This document shows positions 24,456-34,312 of a stretch of DNA of 64,000 bases, one piece after another. Under the pieces are notes generated by a model that was not told where the DNA came from, made no database searches, and saw only the letters and a program-made list of their open reading frames with translations. The position numbers were made by a program, and so were the translations under genes. Every line of letters starts with the position of its first letter. The stretch's first letter is position 1. Location: NCBI GenBank assembly GCA_965261535.1, contig OZ253469.1, forward strand, positions 868,001 through 932,000, read 5' to 3'. Source of the stretch: VXNE01 sp965261535 (lineage in GTDB: Bacteria > Pseudomonadota > Gammaproteobacteria > Pseudomonadales > Azotimanducaceae).

Positions 24456-26357
24456 ATGAGCCAACCATTGATGACGCCAACTGCCGAAATGGCAGAAAGA
24501 TCAAATCTGGCGGAGTTCATGCGACGCCACGGATTCGATGACTATGACGCGTTGCATGCGTGGTCCGTAAAGGACCGTGGCGCCTTTTGGCGAGCGCTGT
24601 GGGACTTTTGCGACGTCATCGCCACAACCGAGGCACCGCGAGCATTGGAACACGGCGACGACTTTCTACGCTCCCGCTGGTTCCAGGGCGCCGAACTCAA
24701 TTTCGCGGAAAACCTACTGCACTGGAACGACGGCCGAACGGCTATCGTGGGGGTGCTCGAGAATGGCAACCGCCGGACGCTCACTTACGCGCAACTGTAT
24801 CGCTGTGTCGCGCGGGTCGCCGCGGAGTTCCGCGAGCGGGGCGTTGTAGCCGGGGACCGCATCGCCGGTTGGCTGCCGAACGTGCCCGAAACCGTGATTT
24901 GCATGCTTGCGGGGGCAAGCCTTGGAGCAGTCTGGACATCCTGCTCGCCGGATTTCGGCGTCGAGGGCGCACTGGATCGGTTCGGCCAGACCCAACCAAA
25001 GCTCCTGATCGCATGCGACAAGTACCAATACGGAGGCAAACAGTTCGATGTGTCCGCCAAGGCCGAGGAGGTTCGGCAACGCATCGACTCGATTGAAGCG
25101 CTGTTGTGGGCCCAAGACATTGAACGGACGGCAATAGAGCGCCGGGAAGAGAGAATGTCTTTCCAGCCGCGCGGCTTCGACGATCCGCTATACGTGCTCT
25201 ATTCTTCTGGTACTACGGGCAAACCCAAATGCATAGTGCACGGCATTGGGGGAACGCTGCTGCAACATTCGAAGGAGCATCGTCTGCACGTAGATCTGTC
25301 CCGCGGCGACACCTTGTTCTACTTCACTACCTGCGGCTGGATGATGTGGAACTGGCTCGTATCGGGTCTGGCCACCGGCTGCGCGATGGTGCTGTACGAC
25401 GGCTCGCCATTCCACCCTCATCGCAGCGAACTGGTCGATCTCGTTGACGCGGAAGGGATTTCGATATTCGGAGTCAGTGCCAAGTATCTTTCCGCACTAC
25501 AAAAATTCGGCATCAAACCGCGCGTGAGCCATCGGTTGCCCAAACTGCGTTCGATTATTTCTACCGGCTCACCCCTTGCCCCGGAGGCATTCCACTACGT
25601 TTATCGCGACTTCAAGGAGGACGTAGCCCTGGCTTCCGTTTCCGGCGGCACTGATATCGTCTCGTGCTTCGCTCTCGGCAATCCGCTTCTGCCAGTCTAC
25701 GCGGGCGAGTTGCAATGCAAAGGGCTTGGAATGGCTATAGACGTGTTCGGCGAGGACGGCAAATCACTGCCTCCCGGAGAAAAAGGCGAGCTCGTTTGTA
25801 CCAAATCGTTCCCGTCGCGACCCACGGGATTCTGGAACGATCCCGATGGAGCGAAGTTCCGCGCCGCCTACTTCGAGAAGTTCGACAATGTCTGGGCACA
25901 CGGCGACTTCGCCGAGTTTACTGTCCACGGCGGCATAATCATTCACGGGCGCAGCGACGCGGTGTTGAATCCGGGCGGCGTTCGCATCGGCACGGCGGAG
26001 ATCTACCGCCAAGTTGAATCCATAGGCGCCGTCGTCGAATCGCTGTGCGTTGCACAGTCATGGCGCGACGACGTGCGCATCGTCCTTTTCGTTGTGCTGC
26101 GCGAAGGGTTGACTCTGGACACCCCTCTACGAGCTGCAATCAAGGATCGTATTCGGCGAAACGCATCTCCCCGACACGTGCCAGCATTGGTCCTGCAGGT
26201 TGACGACGTGCCCCGCACAATGAGCGGAAAAATCGCGGAGCTTGCAGTGCGCGACATCATCCACGGACGAGAACCTAACAACGCGTCAGTGCTCGCCAAC
26301 CCCGAAGCGTTGGATCAATTCAGGGAGATTCCGTCGTTGGTCGGACAGCGGCGTTAG
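24456..26357 (+). CDS. Acetoacetate-CoA ligase (acetoacetyl-CoA synthetase)
   Basis: A 633-residue ANL-superfamily adenylating enzyme. The N-terminal signature DYDALHAWSVKDRGAFW, the P-loop-like YSSGTTGKPKCIVHG, FFTTCGWMMWNW, SVSGGTDIVSCFA and the C-terminal hinge/lysine region (TMSGKIAELAVRDI) match acetoacetate-CoA ligases. The reaction makes acetoacetyl-CoA from acetoacetate, ATP and CoA, feeding ketone bodies or PHB-derived acetoacetate into central metabolism. The ATG at 24456 fits the N-terminal start of relatives. It is a monocistronic rightward gene between two repeat arrays, with lower GC in its body than its neighbours. Confidence 0.88.
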   Translation: MSQPLMTPTAEMAERSNLAEFMRRHGFDDYDALHAWSVKDRGAFWRALWDFCDVIATTEAPRALEHGDDFLRSRWFQGAELNFAENLLHWNDGRTAIVGVLENGNRRTLTYAQLYRCVARVAAEFRERGVVAGDRIAGWLPNVPETVICMLAGASLGAVWTSCSPDFGVEGALDRFGQTQPKLLIACDKYQYGGKQFDVSAKAEEVRQRIDSIEALLWAQDIERTAIERREERMSFQPRGFDDPLYVLYSSGTTGKPKCIVHGIGGTLLQHSKEHRLHVDLSRGDTLFYFTTCGWMMWNWLVSGLATGCAMVLYDGSPFHPHRSELVDLVDAEGISIFGVSAKYLSALQKFGIKPRVSHRLPKLRSIISTGSPLAPEAFHYVYRDFKEDVALASVSGGTDIVSCFALGNPLLPVYAGELQCKGLGMAIDVFGEDGKSLPPGEKGELVCTKSFPSRPTGFWNDPDGAKFRAAYFEKFDNVWAHGDFAEFTVHGGIIIHGRSDAVLNPGGVRIGTAEIYRQVESIGAVVESLCVAQSWRDDVRIVLFVVLREGLTLDTPLRAAIKDRIRRNASPRHVPALVLQVDDVPRTMSGKIAELAVRDIIHGREPNNASVLANPEALDQFREIPSLVGQRR

Positions 26358-26464
26358 GTCAGCTCCCGTCGCGTCGGCCTCTGCTCGGCCGCCCGTAATT
26401 CCACATTGCAGTTCTTGCCGCCGTCTCAGAACGGCCATCTCGTACAGGTCAGGACTGCAGGTGG

Positions 26465-26593
26465 GGACACCCATCCTCTGTTGGACACCCATAGGCCTCG
26501 GTGGGGTATTGACACCTGCAGGCCGGGACACCCATCTCTCGAGGAAAATTGGGACACCCATCTCTTTTGGACACTCATCTCGTCGGGACACCC
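26465..26593. repeat. GGGACACCCAT array downstream of aacS (6 copies)
   Basis: Six copies in the GGACACCCAT orientation, one with a base change, lie in the 430-bp gap between aacS and the HUH transposase gene. The rest of the gap shows no gene. Confidence 0.9.
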
Positions 26594-26788
26594 ATAGGCG
26601 TCGTCGGGTGTTGAGCGCATCTGCAGGATGGGCGTGGCGCCAGAGACTTTGGGCGGGCCGCTTGACGCGGCATCGGCGGACGGACGGGCCGCCGGGACAA
26701 TCGGCCACGCGGAGGAGCGGCGATAGCGCGCGCCGCGCGGCGGCGCGCGCCGCTACCCGTACCGCCGGGGGCGGCTCACAATGCCCCC

Positions 26789-27697
26789 ATGACGCGACCC
26801 AGAAGCGAACTGGTCGACCGTGCGAACGGCGGCTTCTACCACCTCCTCAACCGCTGCGTACGCCAAGCCTGGCTCTGCGGTGAAGATCCCCACACGGGCG
26901 AGAACTTCGACCACCGACGCGGCTGGATCGAACGCCGGCTGCTCGTCCTGACCGAGGTCTTCCCCGTAGACGTCTACGCCTACGCTGTCATGTCGAACCA
27001 CTACCACATTGTCGTCAACTACTGCCCCGCGCGCGCCCTCGACTGGTCCGACGCCGAGGTCGCGCAGCGCTGGCTTCGCGTGTTCGGCCCGCCCGCGAAG
27101 GACCCCGAGGCGCGCGCCGTCTATGAGGCGGCGCTGCTGGCGGATCCGGCCCGGCTGGACGAGCTCCGGCAACGGCTGGGCGACCTGTCCTGGTACATGA
27201 GGTGCCTGAACGAAAACATCGCGCGCCGCGCGAACGAGGAGGAGGACCGCACGGGACGCTTCTGGGAGGGGCGCTTCGAATCGAAGCCATTGGCGGACGC
27301 GCAGGCGGTGCACGCGTGCATGGCGTACAACGATCTGAATCCGCTGCGGGCGGGCATGGTGGCGCGGTTCGACGCGCCGCAGCAGACGTCGTTGCGGCGC
27401 CGGCTGGAGGAGGCAGGGGCAACGCCGGAGCGGCGGCGCGAGCCGCTGCGGCCGCTACGCCTCGATCACGATTCGGGGCGCGTGCTAACGGCTGGCGAGC
27501 CAGCCCTAGCGACGACCCTGGCCGCGTATCTGGAGCAGGTGGAGTGGACAGCGGCGCGTTGCCGCGGCGAGCACGCGGAGACCGATCCGCCGCTGTCCTG
27601 GCGCGATCGCGACACCTGGCTGTCCGCGTTCGCGGCGCAGCGTCGCCGGGGCCGGCGCCGAGGTGAGACCCCGGCGTGGCTCGCCGCTATCGCTTGA
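26789..27697 (+). CDS. REP-associated tyrosine (HUH) transposase, RAYT/TnpA_REP-like
   Basis: A 302-residue Y1 transposase. The HUH motif is SNHYHIVV (H71, H73). The nucleophile tyrosine is most likely Y180 in CMAYNDLNPLRAG, aligning with the LNYIxxNPV tyrosine of the REP-associated family. FWEGRFESKPL fits the conserved F-W-x-x-R-F segment. Such single-copy, chromosomally fixed enzymes bind and nick REP hairpins in related genomes. No flanking IS200-type ends were recognised. Decamer arrays lie 200 bp upstream and about 430 bp downstream, so this gene is a candidate agent for their spread. Confidence 0.8.
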   Translation: MTRPRSELVDRANGGFYHLLNRCVRQAWLCGEDPHTGENFDHRRGWIERRLLVLTEVFPVDVYAYAVMSNHYHIVVNYCPARALDWSDAEVAQRWLRVFGPPAKDPEARAVYEAALLADPARLDELRQRLGDLSWYMRCLNENIARRANEEEDRTGRFWEGRFESKPLADAQAVHACMAYNDLNPLRAGMVARFDAPQQTSLRRRLEEAGATPERRREPLRPLRLDHDSGRVLTAGEPALATTLAAYLEQVEWTAARCRGEHAETDPPLSWRDRDTWLSAFAAQRRRGRRRGETPAWLAAIA

Positions 27698-28123
27698 GCC
27701 CTGCACAGCCGGATTCAAGCGGCCACGCGCGCGCCGCCGCCTCGGCGCGCGTGTTCCCTTATCCCCCCGCCATCCAAAAAAACCTCTGAACTTCCAGCGC
27801 CCGCCCCGCTCACGCCCGCTGACTGACAACGCGCAAATATTCTTAGCGGCACTTTTCTCCGACCCCAGTCTTCACCATCTCCCAAGCGGAAGTTCCCGCG
27901 TCCCAAAACTCCTCTCAACCACTTAAATCCAAATCCCGATCCTCCGGGATCTACTTCTTGTCGAAGAGACACTCGTCCAGGAAGTGGCCAAGCCAATGCA
28001 ACACGTGTAGGTGTCCCTCGGACACGTTCCTCCGGCGCGTCAAGCGTGGGTATCCAAAGCCAAATACGCCGCAAGGCTGTCCCGGATTCGTCTCGCCAGG
28101 CCAGGCAATGTTGGCCCGGAGCC
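27698..28123. other. Intergenic stretch upstream of the xseA repeat array
   Basis: No convincing gene in the 426 bases after the transposase. A single diverged decamer (GTAGGTGTCC) occurs near 28008. The region presumably holds the promoter for xseA and the peptidase gene. Confidence 0.5.
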
Positions 28124-28198
28124 ATGGGTGTCCCGCGGAGCCGCAATGGATGTCCCGGAGCCGCGTCGATGGGTGTCCCGGAGCCGCAATGGGTGTCC
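28124..28198. repeat. ATGGGTGTCC array upstream of xseA (4 copies)
   Basis: Four decamers (one ATGGATGTCC) are joined by a locally derived linker CGGAGCCGCA or its longer form with GTCG. The array ends about 85 bp before the xseA start codon. Confidence 0.95.
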
Positions 28199-28284
28199 CG
28201 GAGCCGCAGGAGCCGCGTCGTCCCGGAGCCGCGCCCCGAGCGTCCTTTCAAATCGCACAACTCGTGTGCTACAAGAACGATGCA

Positions 28285-29658
28285 ATGTACGAACTCCCTA
28301 GCGCACGACACGTTTATTCAGTCAGCGAGCTGACAGCCACCGTTCGGCTTGTGATCGAGCAAGGGTTTCCACAGACTCTGGTAGAGGGAGAAATATCCGA
28401 CTTCCGTAGTCCCGGCCGTGCGGGTCATTGGTACTTCAGTCTGAAAGATGGGCAGGCGCAGGTCCGATGCGCGATGTTTGCCAACCGGAATCGTTTCGTG
28501 CGCAAACCCTTGCGGAACGGCGCGCTGGTCGTCGTCAAGTGCCGGCTGTCCCTATACGAGGCGCGCGGCGATTTTCAAGCCATCGTCGATGCTATCGAGC
28601 CCGCTGGCGAAGGTGAATTGCGGGCCGCATTCGAGCGCCTAAAGATTGAACTTCAACGCGATGGACTCTTCGCGGCGGATCGCAAGCGGGCGCTGCCTCC
28701 GTTCGCTCGGCACATTGGGATAGTTAGCTCGCTCTCTGGAGCGGCACTTCAAGATGTCCTGGCGGTCCTACGGCGAAGATTCCCGTGTGTCGAAGCCACC
28801 TGTTTCGCGGCTGCGGTGCAAGGTGCGGAAGCTGTCTCCGAAATCATTGAATCGATCAACCGAGCCGAAGCATCGACGCCGCGACCGGACGTGCTGCTAC
28901 TGACTCGAGGCGGAGGTTCCCTGGAAGACCTCATGGCGTTCAACTCGGCAGCGCTGGCACGACGCATAGCGCAGTGCGCGATCCCGATCGTCTCCGCCAT
29001 CGGACACGAAACCGATGTCACCATCGCCGACTTCGTCGCGGACCAGCGAGCGCCTACTCCCTCCGCGGCGGCGGAAATGGTGACACCCGACCGCGCGGAA
29101 CTCATTCTTCGCGTCCGCCGACGCGCTGATACGTTGGCCGCGCGGGCACTGGACCGGGTTCAATCGGAACGTCGTTTGCTCGATGCAACCAGTCGCAGGT
29201 TGACCCACCCATCGCGTTCGCTGGAGCAGCGAATGCAGCGGGCGGACGAGTTACGCGATCGCCTGGCACGGACAATTGATCGTCGCATGAGCGTCTCCGG
29301 AGCACGCCTTGGTACGGCCCGACGGTTGCTGGCGCGCGCCAATCCCGATGTCCTAATCGAACGCGCGACTGATCGTGCCGCGCGGGCTCGGCAAGAATTG
29401 GGCGCGGCAGCGCAACGCAAACTGGATGCTTCGGACGCAGCCGTTGCCGCCATGCGGCGCGCGCTTCGTGCCGTTAGCCCGCTTGCTACGCTCGACCGTG
29501 GGTACGCTATAGTTGCGCGCCCCGACGGCACGCGTTGGGGCGCCGTGATTGCTGATGCGGCAGAGGCTCGCGCAGGCGATGCCATCCAGGCACACTTGGC
29601 GTCAGGAACTATTGACGCGACAGTGATCGCTGGATCGACACGCACTGATCCACCATGA
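28285..29658 (+). CDS. xseA: Exodeoxyribonuclease VII large subunit
   Basis: A 457-residue large subunit of exonuclease VII, which degrades single-stranded DNA to oligonucleotides together with XseB. The N-terminal OB fold has VEGEISDFRSPGRAGHWYFS and a CAMF segment. The catalytic core has GIVSSLSGAALQD, LLTRGGGSLEDL, AIGHETDVTIADFVAD and RAPTPSAAAE. A long coiled-coil C-terminal part follows and ends in LDRGYAIV. The ATG at 28285 begins MYELPSARHVYSVSEL, as in the family. It overlaps the downstream peptidase gene (ATGA). The small subunit gene is not in the window. Confidence 0.93.
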   Translation: MYELPSARHVYSVSELTATVRLVIEQGFPQTLVEGEISDFRSPGRAGHWYFSLKDGQAQVRCAMFANRNRFVRKPLRNGALVVVKCRLSLYEARGDFQAIVDAIEPAGEGELRAAFERLKIELQRDGLFAADRKRALPPFARHIGIVSSLSGAALQDVLAVLRRRFPCVEATCFAAAVQGAEAVSEIIESINRAEASTPRPDVLLLTRGGGSLEDLMAFNSAALARRIAQCAIPIVSAIGHETDVTIADFVADQRAPTPSAAAEMVTPDRAELILRVRRRADTLAARALDRVQSERRLLDATSRRLTHPSRSLEQRMQRADELRDRLARTIDRRMSVSGARLGTARRLLARANPDVLIERATDRAARARQELGAAAQRKLDASDAAVAAMRRALRAVSPLATLDRGYAIVARPDGTRWGAVIADAAEARAGDAIQAHLASGTIDATVIAGSTRTDPP

Positions 29659-30440
29659 TTGCGTTGTTGTCGCTACTCGCCGCCGTCGTGGGTTCCGGCG
29701 TCCCGGGGGGCGTCGTGGCGATACCGTTACCCGAACATGCTGTTGAGGTGCACTTCGACGGCCGCCCCGCGCTGCTCCACCGCGGCCATGCGCTGATCGG
29801 CCTACCGTTGGACACAGTCCCGGGACAGCACAGCGTCGACATCACCACACGCACGGGTAGTCTTGAGCTGTCGTTCGATGTGGCGGCGAAAGATTTTCCC
29901 GTCCAGCGTTTGACCATCGCCAACGCTCGCATGGTCAACCCGAATGCCGAAGATTTGGCCCGCATCAACGAAGAGACCACGAGAATGCGTGCGACATATG
30001 CATTGGTGAGCCTCGACAGAGGAGACTTGCACCCGTTCCTGTTGTCCGTGGACGGAGAAATATCCAGCCCATTCGGGCGTAGGCGGATCCTAAACGGGCA
30101 ACCTCGCAGTCCCCATCAGGGTCTTGATATCGCGGCTGATACAGGGACGCCTATCATCGCGCCTGCCGCGGGGCTGGTGGTAGTCACCGGCAATTTCTTC
30201 TTCAACGGCAATACGGTGATGATCGACCACGGAGCAGGCTTGGTAACCATGTACTGCCACCTGCATGAAGTTCGTGTCAAGCAGGGCGACATACTCGCTC
30301 GGGGCGAGGCGTTCGCCTCCGTGGGCGCTACGGGCCGCGCCACGGGCCCTCACTTGCACTGGACCGTAAGCATGCATGGCGCAAAAGTCGACCCGCTAGC
30401 ACTGATACAGACCCTAGGCCACATCGAGCGCATCGAATAG
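29655..30440 (+). CDS. M23-family murein endopeptidase
   Basis: A 261-residue LytM/M23 zinc metallopeptidase, probably exported: a hydrophobic N-terminus (MIALLSLLAAVVGSGVPGG) looks like a signal peptide. The zinc site is SPHQGLDIA (H154, D158) plus GPHLHW (H233, H235); CHLHE lies between them. An N-terminal immunoglobulin-like region precedes the catalytic domain. All metal ligands are present, so it should cleave peptidoglycan cross-links rather than act as a degenerate activator. It follows xseA with a 4-base overlap, an arrangement seen in several gammaproteobacteria. Confidence 0.88.
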   Translation: MIALLSLLAAVVGSGVPGGVVAIPLPEHAVEVHFDGRPALLHRGHALIGLPLDTVPGQHSVDITTRTGSLELSFDVAAKDFPVQRLTIANARMVNPNAEDLARINEETTRMRATYALVSLDRGDLHPFLLSVDGEISSPFGRRRILNGQPRSPHQGLDIAADTGTPIIAPAAGLVVVTGNFFFNGNTVMIDHGAGLVTMYCHLHEVRVKQGDILARGEAFASVGATGRATGPHLHWTVSMHGAKVDPLALIQTLGHIERIE

Positions 30441-30600
30441 CTCCCCTCCAAGCTTCCCCTCAATGGCCGCCCATCGTGCCTTTTGCATCGCGCTTTCGCG
30501 TTTGCGCTCATTGAACTTGGCTGTCCTTCACCTACAGCCCAGCGCTTAGTCGTTCCAGCCGAGCTAGGCTCGGCTTCCGCCCGGTCTCCGTGCCTAGATG

Positions 30601-31477
30601 ATGGGTGTCCCCGAGACCCCAGGCTATGGCTGTCCCCGTGCCTTGTCCAATGGGTGTCCCTGAGATCCGGGCGATGGGTGTCCCTGAGATCCGGGCGTGC
30701 CTTGTCCAATGGGTGTCCCTGAGATCCGGGCGTCCCCGAGATCCGTCCCATGGGTGTCCCCGAGATCCCCCCTTTCCTGGAGGGAGTCACAGGGACACCC
30801 ATTGAGTTCACAGGGAGAGTTCACAGGGACACCCATCAGCAGCTTGTCCCTATGGGTGTCCCCGAGACCCTGTCAATGGCTGTCCCCGTGACTACTGGTG
30901 GCTGTCCCCGTGCCTAATGCTGATGGCTGTCCCCGTACCCAGATGGTCCCCGTACCCAGATGGCTATGGCTGTCCCCGTGCCTTGTCTATGGGTGTCCCT
31001 GAGACCCCTGTCCAAGACCCCCGCCCTGATGGCTGTCCCCGCGACTACTTTGGGACGCACGAGGATGAGTTCACAGGGACACCCATCAGCAGCTTGTCCC
31101 TATGGGTGTCCCCGAGACCCTGTCCCCAAGACCCTGTCCAAGACCCCCGCCCTGATGGCTGTCCCCGCGACTACTGGTCCCCGTGCCTAGATGATGGGTG
31201 TCCCCGAGACCCCATGGCTATGGCTGTCCCCGTGGCTGTCCGTCCCCGTGGCTGTCCCCTGTCCAATGGCTGTCCCCGTGCCTTGTCCAATGGGTGTCCC
31301 TGAGATCCGGGCGTCCCCGAGATCCGTCCCATGGGTGTCCCCGAGATCCCCCCTCTGAGATCCAATGATGGCTGTCCCCGTGACTACTGGTGGCTGTCCC
31401 CGTGCCTAATGCTGAGATCCAATGATGGCTGTCCCCGTGCCTAATGGGTGTCCCTGAGATCCGTCTCATGGGTGTCC
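30601..31477. repeat. Largest decamer array, about 30 copies of ATGG(G/C)TGTCC
   Basis: About 30 decamers fill most of the 1.1-kb gap between the convergent peptidase and der genes. Both variants and both orientations occur. Linkers such as CTGAGATCCGGGCG, CCGTGCCTTGTCCA and CAAGACCCCCGCCCTG are repeated in blocks. Opposed copies near 30790-30866 and 31075-31110 can fold back on each other. Open frames through it (reading GVPEIRA, GCPRD and similar) are by-products. Confidence 0.95.
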
Positions 31478-31547
31478 CCGAGACCCCCGCTGTCCTTTGG
31501 GACGCACGAGTGGCCCGAAGGTTGGTGGGCGGTATTGTTCGGGAAGC

Positions 31548-33056
31548 TCAGCGACGCCTGTCGCGTCGAATGACGCGTTGGCGGCTGGCGCGCTGTCTTG
31601 GGGTCAGTGCGTTGCGCTTGCCCGCGAACGGGTTGTCGCCCGACTGCAGGGTGATCTTGACGGGTACGCCGGCGAGCGACAACGCGTCGCGATAGACGTT
31701 TTCCAAATAGCGGACGTAGGATGCGGGCAGGACGCGGGTGCGGTTTCCGTGCACCGCGATGACCGGCGGGCGCGATCCAACCTTGTGGGCAAAACGGAGT
31801 TTGATCGGTCGGCCGCCGACTGCCGGCGGCGGATGTTTCAAGGTCGCTCGGGCGAGAATGCGGGTCAACTCCGCAGGAGACGCGTCGAGTCCCGTAGCGG
31901 AGTAGATGTCGTCGAGCAGACGCAAGAGCCCAGCGACGCCCGTGCCACGCAAGGCTGAGATGAACTTCGCCGGTACCCACGGCGCGAACCGCATGCGACG
32001 ATCAATACCCTTGCGCACCACGGTTCGCTCCTCGGACGAGAGTCCGTCCCACTTGTTCACCGTGAGGATGAGGCCAGTACCTGCGTCGGCCGCGTATCGC
32101 ATGACGTTCAGATCCTGATCGACCAGGCCTTCGCGAGCATCAATCAAGACCAGGGCGACATCGGCGTGCCTCAGCGCTTCGAGGGTCTTCGCCACGGAGA
32201 ACTTCTCGACCACGTCGTGAACCCGGCCGCGTCGGCGCACGCCGGCGGTATCAATCAGCAAATAGCTCGAATCGCCACGCTTGAACGGCGTGTAGACGGC
32301 GTCGCGAGTGGTGCCCGGCGTCTCTGAAACGATTTGGCGGGCATCGCCCAAGAGCTGATTGACTAGCGTCGACTTGCCGACATTCGGACGCCCCACCACC
32401 GCTACCTTCGGGATCTCGGAGTGGCGAGTTCGCGGGTCGTTCGCGCGCGGGTGGGTGTCCTTCGCGTCCCCACGCCTTGCACGATGGGTGTCCCTTGCAC
32501 CCCCTTCCCTTGCACCCCCTTCCCTTGCACCCCCATCGCCCCCATGGCTGTCCCTTGCGCCAGCGCTGGCGCATTCCGCCAAGCTCTCCCGGAAGCCGGC
32601 AATGCCGCGGCCGTGAGCGGCCGATATGAGCAGGGGCGAGCCGAATCCGAGGGGGGAGAAGTCGGCCAGGGCGGTTTCGGGTGGGACGCCGTCGATCTTG
32701 TTCGCGACGAGCAGCGTGCGCGCGCCGCCACGGCGCAGGTCGTCGGCGATTTCTTCGTCTGCGGCGGTGAGGCCTTCGCGGGCGTTGACCAGAAACACCA
32801 CCCAGTCGGACTCGGCGATCGCGATGTTCGCCTGCTCCGCGACCAGCGATGCCATCTCGGCGTCATCGACATCGTTCTCCAAACCGCCCGTGTCGATCAC
32901 GGCCACGGTCAGGCCATCGAGGTCGGCGACGCCGTACTGGCGGTCGCGCGTGAGCCCCGGCCGATTCGCGACCAGCGCGTCGCGGGCCGCCGTCAGCCGG
33001 TTGAACAAGGTGGATTTCCCAACGTTCGGCCGACCCACGAGGGCGACGACTATCAT
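31548..33056 (-). CDS. der: Ribosome assembly GTPase Der (EngA) with repeat-expanded interdomain linker
   Basis: Der has two consecutive GTPase domains and a C-terminal KH-like domain and is essential for 50S subunit maturation. P-loops are GRPNVGKST at 8-16 and again at 222-230; NKxD motifs are NKID (119-122) and, in the second domain, NKWD. The linker (about 160-216) is longer than usual and made of ARDSHGG, AREGG repeats, ARDTHRA and AKDTHPRA. These are the translation of decamer repeats and a CCCTTGCACCCC repeat. The ATG at 33056 overlaps the bamB stop. A total of 502 residues is long for the family only because of this linker. Confidence 0.93.
   Translation of the reverse strand: MIVVALVGRPNVGKSTLFNRLTAARDALVANRPGLTRDRQYGVADLDGLTVAVIDTGGLENDVDDAEMASLVAEQANIAIAESDWVVFLVNAREGLTAADEEIADDLRRGGARTLLVANKIDGVPPETALADFSPLGFGSPLLISAAHGRGIAGFRESLAECASAGARDSHGGDGGAREGGAREGGARDTHRARRGDAKDTHPRANDPRTRHSEIPKVAVVGRPNVGKSTLVNQLLGDARQIVSETPGTTRDAVYTPFKRGDSSYLLIDTAGVRRRGRVHDVVEKFSVAKTLEALRHADVALVLIDAREGLVDQDLNVMRYAADAGTGLILTVNKWDGLSSEERTVVRKGIDRRMRFAPWVPAKFISALRGTGVAGLLRLLDDIYSATGLDASPAELTRILARATLKHPPPAVGGRPIKLRFAHKVGSRPPVIAVHGNRTRVLPASYVRYLENVYRDALSLAGVPVKITLQSGDNPFAGKRNALTPRQRASRQRVIRRDRRR
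32451..32553. repeat. Decamer copies within the der linker
   Basis: Three copies (GTGGGTGTCC, ATGGGTGTCC, ATGGCTGTCC) and about three tandem CCCTTGCACCC units occur inside the coding region between the GTPase domains. The reading frame is preserved. Confidence 0.9.
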
Positions 33057-34312
33057 GCCTTGCGCCTGATCTCCAGCGCGTTCAACCGGCCATCGTTGGT
33101 GAGCAGGTACACGACGTTGTCCGCGACTATCATGCCGGAACGCAGGCCGTCGCCAATCTTGCGCCGCGCGACCAGGCGGCCGTCGCTCTGGGCGAGCACG
33201 TGCAAGTACCCTTCGGCATCGCCCACCAGGACGTAGTTGCCGAACGCCACCGGGCTGGTCAAACGTCGATTGCGCAGGCCCTCCTGCCGCCACACCAGCG
33301 CCGCGTCAGTCTGTTCGATAGCGCTGACGACATCCTCGTCCGACACGACGTAGATCTGACCGTAGCCTTCGGCAAGATCGAGAAATGACGACATCTCGGA
33401 CTCCCAGAGGATGGCGCCGTCGGTCCCTCGAAACGCCTTCAGGCGTCCCTGGAAGCTAACCGCATAGACGACGCCGCGCTGGACGAGGGGGGATCCGTCC
33501 ACATCCACCATACGGCCCAACTCGGACCGGCCTTCCGGCAGCATCACGCGCTGCTCCCACACGGGCTCGCCGTTCTCTGCGCGAAACGCCGCGACCTTGC
33601 CGGTGGCGAAACCGGCATAGACAAGCCCATCGCGCAGCGCGGGGACCGCGGTGCCGCGTAGCGTCAGGATCGGCGGCTGAGTGTCGAAGCTCCAGCGCGG
33701 TGTGCCATCGGCGCCGTTCAGGGCGGAAACCCGGCCGTCTGCGGTCTGCACGACGACCAGGCCCTCGGCGCCGACCGGACGCGCCAACACTTCGCTGCTG
33801 ACTTCGGACCGCCACAGAGCGGACCCGTCCGCCGCGTCCAGCGCGACGATCTCGCCCCGCGTGGTGCCAACCAGGACCCGGCCGCCAGCCGCGCCGACGC
33901 CACCCGTTACGAAAGACGGGTCGCGTCGGTCCCAAAACTTGAAGCCCGACCTGGCATCCGGCTTGCCGATGCTGGTGCGCCACGCGTTCCCGCCCGTGAA
34001 TCGATCAAATGCGGCGACGGTGCCGTACGCGTCCGCCGCATAGATGCGGTCCGCGAGGATGGCCGGAGACAGCCGCAGGTATTTGCGGCCCAGGCCCTTG
34101 CCCACCGACGCCTGCCACAACCGCACCACGTCCGCTTCCTCGGCAAACTCGACCAGCGGCGCCGGCTTGTCGGTGTCCCCCTTCTTGTCGCCGCCACCGA
34201 TGCCCGGCACCCAGCTGAACCAACTGCATCCGACAGCCGATAGCAGCGTGAAAACGGCCGCGATCCGCAGGCAGTGCCCGCCGAGGGCGCTTGTTCCATG
34301 GAAGTACTTCAT
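33053..34312 (-). CDS. bamB: Outer membrane assembly lipoprotein BamB
   Basis: A 419-residue beta-propeller lipoprotein of the BAM complex. The signal peptide ends in a lipobox SAVGC with lipidated C29. Propeller blades contain repeated G-x-x-x-A-(L/F)-(D/N) elements such as VAAFDRFTGGNAW, IVALDAADGSALW and VSALNGADGTPRW. It overlaps der and yfgM by four bases each, matching the conserved yfgM-bamB-der order. Confidence 0.93.
   Translation of the reverse strand: MKYFHGTSALGGHCLRIAAVFTLLSAVGCSWFSWVPGIGGGDKKGDTDKPAPLVEFAEEADVVRLWQASVGKGLGRKYLRLSPAILADRIYAADAYGTVAAFDRFTGGNAWRTSIGKPDARSGFKFWDRRDPSFVTGGVGAAGGRVLVGTTRGEIVALDAADGSALWRSEVSSEVLARPVGAEGLVVVQTADGRVSALNGADGTPRWSFDTQPPILTLRGTAVPALRDGLVYAGFATGKVAAFRAENGEPVWEQRVMLPEGRSELGRMVDVDGSPLVQRGVVYAVSFQGRLKAFRGTDGAILWESEMSSFLDLAEGYGQIYVVSDEDVVSAIEQTDAALVWRQEGLRNRRLTSPVAFGNYVLVGDAEGYLHVLAQSDGRLVARRKIGDGLRSGMIVADNVVYLLTNDGRLNALEIRRKA

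Noticed and set aside
30917..31303. Frames reading GVPEIRA / MAVPVP repeats
   Set aside because: Low-complexity translation of the decamer array; several frames are open at once because the array lacks stop codons.
30601..31477. CRISPR array
   Set aside because: Repeats are only 8-10 bases, occur in both orientations, spacers vary from a few to about 30 bases and are themselves repeated, and no cas genes are near.
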